From Typhlomys cinereus (lineage: Eukaryota; Chordata; Mammalia; Rodentia; Platacanthomyidae): a stretch of 64,000 bases of DNA. Shown piece after piece: positions 60,456 to 64,000 of this stretch; position 1 is the first letter of the stretch, and every line of letters begins with the position of its first letter. The position numbers and the translations under genes are program-made. The notes beneath the pieces are model-generated. The model had not been told where the DNA came from, did no database searches, and saw only the letters and a program-made list of their open reading frames with translations. The stretch is from contig JALPQD010000638.1 in the NCBI GenBank assembly GCA_023101885.1, positions 273,577-337,576 on the forward strand, read 5' to 3'.

Positions 60456-61266
60456 TTATTCTTTTAATCTGAAGTAAAAATGTGGGTCTTTGTATCTTCG
60501 TTGTTTTTACCAAGACTTTCTATTAATTCCTTTGTTTCAAGCATGCTCTTAAAGCCTTTTTCTTATGGCTATTTTAAGCCCTTGTTAGGAGGTTGACAGC
60601 ACCTCTAGCATCTCAAGTTAGACCTATTTCAATGGTCTTTCCTCGCTCACTTTGGGACTTTCTTACTTCTTGGTATAACCATTTTTCATTATTTGTAGAC
60701 ATTTGAGGTGCTATGTAAGATCCTGGAAGTTGTTTAACACTTGCATTCCAGTGAACTTACCATGATGCTCCGCTGGTAAGACAAGCTCCACTGTAGACCC
60801 TGGCTTGGGGGTGAGGTGGGAAGAAACAGAACCCGCATTATTTCTCCAGCAGCCTGCTGCTCAGGCCTGCTTCCTGGGCTCTGGTGAAGTATCCAGAATC
60901 CCGCCCTTCCTTGATTCCTGAGGCCCCAGTTATTCTCACTCTTTATATCAGAGCGATTTCATGTTTGTGTTACATGTAAGCCCAGGGTTTCTGTGTGAAC
61001 CAGGTGAGAGGAACAAGGAGAAATGTGTCCACCCCATCATGCTGAAACTGCAGCCTACGCTGGAGATGGAAACACCTTGCCCACGAGACGAGAAGGTTAG
61101 GCGGCTATTTTTAGAATCCTCTTCACCACTAAAGAATCTGAGACCTTCAAAGAGCTTGCAACTTTAAGGGCAGGACGTATTGATAATCACTGTGTCCAAA
61201 AACTAAAATAGCTGGAATGTGGTTTAGCAGTAGATATGTGCATTACATGGGGCGCTGAGGGTTTGA

Positions 61267-61270
<4 letters not shown>
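60456..61270. other. Intergenic, no gene recognised
   Basis: Unique sequence between the antisense SINE and the GT/GA repeat. Confidence 0.55.
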
Positions 61271-61348
<78 letters not shown>

Positions 61349-61370
61349 AACAGAGAAACAGAGAAACACA
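61271..61370. repeat. (GT)n(GA)n compound microsatellite
   Basis: Sixteen GT units run directly into about 18 GA units and then gagaaaca steps. It ends just before the MaLR solo LTR at 61374. Confidence 0.95.
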
Positions 61371-61373
61371 AAG

Positions 61374-61772
61374 TGTCATAGTTAATCACAGGTGTCAACT
61401 TAACTGTTGAGGGTTTGAGTTCTGGGCACAGCTGTAGAGAGTTGATGGTTGAGTTAGGCCCAGAGCAAACCTGAAGGAGATTGTCTAGCTGATGGGGAAG
61501 GCCCAGCCCATGGTGGGTGGGACTAGGCCCTGGATAAATCAGAGAGCTGGTTGAGAGAGTCGGCATCCTTCTGTTCACTTGGCCAGACATGCTGGTCTGA
61601 CAAGAAAGGATTGTCCATCCCTCAGCCATTATTTGGTGATGGTGTGGCCAGTTCCCTTGGCCCTGGTGTTGGTGTGTGCTCTCCCGTCAAGCTGTATTGA
61701 GAAAGTAAACTCCTTGTTCCCTTAAGCTGTGTGATGGTCATTTATCAGCAACCATGCAGGCTGACTGCAACA
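61374..61772 (+). mobile_element. MaLR solo LTR (copy D)
   Basis: Single 399-bp LTR beginning TGTCATAGTTAATCACAGG and ending GACTGCAACA. It is most like the LTRs of copy B. It lies directly after the GT/GA microsatellite at 61271-61370. A short internal deletion near its end removes the gaactgtaacc region. Confidence 0.85.
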
Positions 61773-64000
61773 GAAACACACATAAACAGAGATTAATTTA
61801 GTAATTTGAGAAAACATTATCCAACTACACATAACACTTTTTAAATGAAAATAGCTATTAAAGAAAAAAGCCATCAGGGAATGACATTGTTCTATAGTTT
61901 TATGAATTTTTATAATATCTGGTTTAATACAAGACTGCTAAGTCTTTCTGTTAAATACATACCAGTTTTATGAGAATTTAAAAAACAGACACTTTTTAGA
62001 TTAAATTTGTGTTGCTGTGATAGTACCTTTGATTATGATATGATTATTTAATATAATGGGTTAAATGAAATAGATTTAAATTTTATTTCAGTTAATTTCC
62101 TTTTGAAAATATGGCATCCTAAATCAGACCTATAGTTCACAGTGCTTCTACCAACCAGTGCTGCACTGAGTGAGTCTAGGGTCTGACTACCTTGTGCCCC
62201 CTTTGTCCTGAAGGTTAGTGAAGCACTGTGAAGTCTGACATTGTCAGATTTGTATCTGAGAAGCCACCTACAGAAGAAGCCGACTTGAGGCCTGATGCCA
62301 AGACACAAGGTGACGGCTCTGTTAGGAAGCCCAAGTCACTGCCTGGCTCTCAGTTAAACGACGATGCTGTGGCAGAAGTGGAGCGGGAGGCTCTTCAGGA
62401 TGAAGTCTCATAGTATCTGTAACTTACTTTCAAATGCCCAGCATAGTTACACACGGCACGCATGTCTGCACACACTACACATGCATGTGTGAAAGGGACG
62501 GTGGAAAGGCAGAGTATCCACGGTGATTCTGAGAGACATGGAGAGACAGGAGCATCAGGCGTGATGCGGTGCATCTCGCACTTCCGCTCGCTCAGAGAGA
62601 CCCAGGGTCACTGTACTCTGCTTACTATGTTCCTGTAGGTTTGGAAATTCCCCAAATAAAAAGACGGGGAAGTGAAAACACTACTTAGCATAACTTGTCA
62701 ACCCCTGCCAGCCACGGCAGAGAGAAGGGAAGGGAATCAAAGCATTTTCTAGTTTCTTGGTTGGCAACTGAGGGATCGATGCCATCAGTCCTGAGCTGGA
62801 AGTTCAGAGAAGTAAAGTGGCTGCAGGGTCGAGAAGCTCAGTGCTGACGTGTGGATGCTCAGGGTTGGGGTCCAGGGAGAAGCATCTGAATCCAGCGCTT
62901 CTGAAAGGAAGGTGTGCGGAAGAGGTGGGCTGGGATGTCTTTGGAGGCTGGGCGGCATGCTGGGATCCAGGACGTGTGGTGAAGGAGGAGACCAGGTAGG
63001 GGCAAGGTCTACAGACCCTCAACCTTCTGAGCGCAGTGGAGGTTGACATTGCCGACACGCCGTGGCTGCAGACGCTTCCCAAAGCGCAGAGGCACCTGGC
63101 AGCTTCCGGGTGGAGCCAGCCCATGGCAACGGGGAGGGGAATGACGGCGCTCAGCTCCTGAGGTCGGGTGGCTGCTGCCTGTGTGGGAGAGGCCGTGTGT
63201 TGGGCCTCGAGCATTTCTTCAGAGACGACAGTTGGGAGGAACCAAAATCTCTTGTCAGCAGCCACATGAAGAACCTGGGAGCCTAGGGGGGACCCTCAAA
63301 ACAACAGTTACGTCGTGAATGAATAGACGGACTGAGACTTCCCGAGAACCAGCAGAACCTACAGTGAGCTGTTCCGCCAGGTGTGGCTCTCCAGATCCCT
63401 GGCTCTTAGGAACCGAGAGGGTGTGTTGTTTGAAATCATCAAAATCTGTGACGTGCAGCAGACAGCAACTACAGGTGCCTCAAGGGAGCCTGAAGAAATG
63501 GCCAACGAAATACGAGAATTAGGACAAGGGTCATGAGAAAGCAGGAAGAGAGTAGTTCACGGAGGGCAGGCTGCCATTTGGAGGTGAAGGAGGGAGGAAT
63601 GGCAGTTTCAGGCGGGAGTGTTTGATACCTTAGGGAGAAAGCAGCCAGTGCTTTTAGTCTGGGGAGAAACCAGATTAGAGCAGAGGAAAATGTAAAACCG
63701 TTAGCTGCAATGTTCCCATTTTCACACTGATTAAAGGGGAAAATCCTACCAATAAGTATCATAAATCCACGTTTAGGGCTGAACCCCCCTCAAATATCGA
63801 TGCCTGACTCTATCAAAATACATCCCCGACACGCCAGCAGTGACCATTCTGAAGAACTTCTCAGGCCACACTTGTCCCTCTTTCTGGGAGGAGTTCTCTG
63901 GACGCAGTTGGCAGTCCTTTTCTACTGAGGCGCTCGCACCCCCACACTTTTGGGCTGGTTCCAGCCTGGGAGATCCTTCGTCTGAGTTACCTACCTTACC
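61773..64000. other. Intergenic to window end
   Basis: 61800-62200 is AT-rich. A CA/ATGC patch at 62450-62490 looks like a SINE tail. A 61-codon frame at 62228-62413 is hydrophilic (EKPPTEEADLRPDAKTQG) but unrecognised. The rest is unique sequence. Confidence 0.5.

Noticed and set aside
53383..64000. miR-29b-2/29c hairpins expected downstream of CD34 by synteny
   Set aside because: I found no matching mature sequence; in mouse they lie tens of kb further away, beyond this window.

Overview
The window is mammalian nuclear DNA from a rodent. It carries one intact protein-coding gene, CD34, on the + strand. The CD34 exons read most like the mouse protein, although the species cannot be named from this sequence alone. 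The rodent assignment also rests on 7SL-derived B1-type SINEs, B4-type composite SINEs, tRNA-derived SINEs with a B2-like head, and ERVL-MaLR elements. There are no bacterial-style operons, CRISPR arrays or canonical tRNA/rRNA genes.

Layout. Positions 1-34850 are intergenic. They hold decayed LINE-1 3' ends (about 1590-1915 on + and 13320-14000 on -), B1/B4 SINEs, and two MaLR elements with paired LTRs (7841-9734 and 15028-17037). They also hold two fresh composite SINEs with perfect target-site duplications (12741 and 17797), a 32-bp minisatellite (5585-6535), pure CTTC- and GGAA-type tracts, a 24-bp minisatellite (25365-25532), an RPS13 processed pseudogene (30971-31444) and a solo MaLR LTR (31508-31931). 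A CpG island (about 34850-35290) contains CD34 exon 1. The gene then runs to a poly(A) signal at 54608 in eight exons, all with GT/AG borders and matching phases, encoding 387 residues. Intron 1 (8.6 kb) contains a 30-bp minisatellite with a 60-bp dimer pattern. Downstream come a 27/33-bp minisatellite starting about 45 bp after the poly(A) signal, a 2-kb TG-rich tract (58107-60176), another solo MaLR LTR (61374-61772), and unique sequence to the end.

Function. CD34 is a type I transmembrane sialomucin of haematopoietic progenitors and vascular endothelium. The sequence shows the signal peptide, Ser/Thr-rich mucin region, six-cysteine domain, transmembrane helix, cytoplasmic tail and the C-terminal DTEL. 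A second acceptor upstream of exon 8 (53048) would give the truncated-tail form ending in ELEP. Two RUNX-type motifs sit 23 bp apart in the 3' UTR, about 19.5 kb from the promoter.

I found no evidence of an undescribed gene system. The more unusual signals are the exon-8 acceptor arrangement, a Pro-Pro replacement in the otherwise conserved CD34 cysteine domain, the composite SINE family, and several minisatellites with higher-order structure. Most long open frames here are by-products of tandem repeats whose period is a multiple of three.
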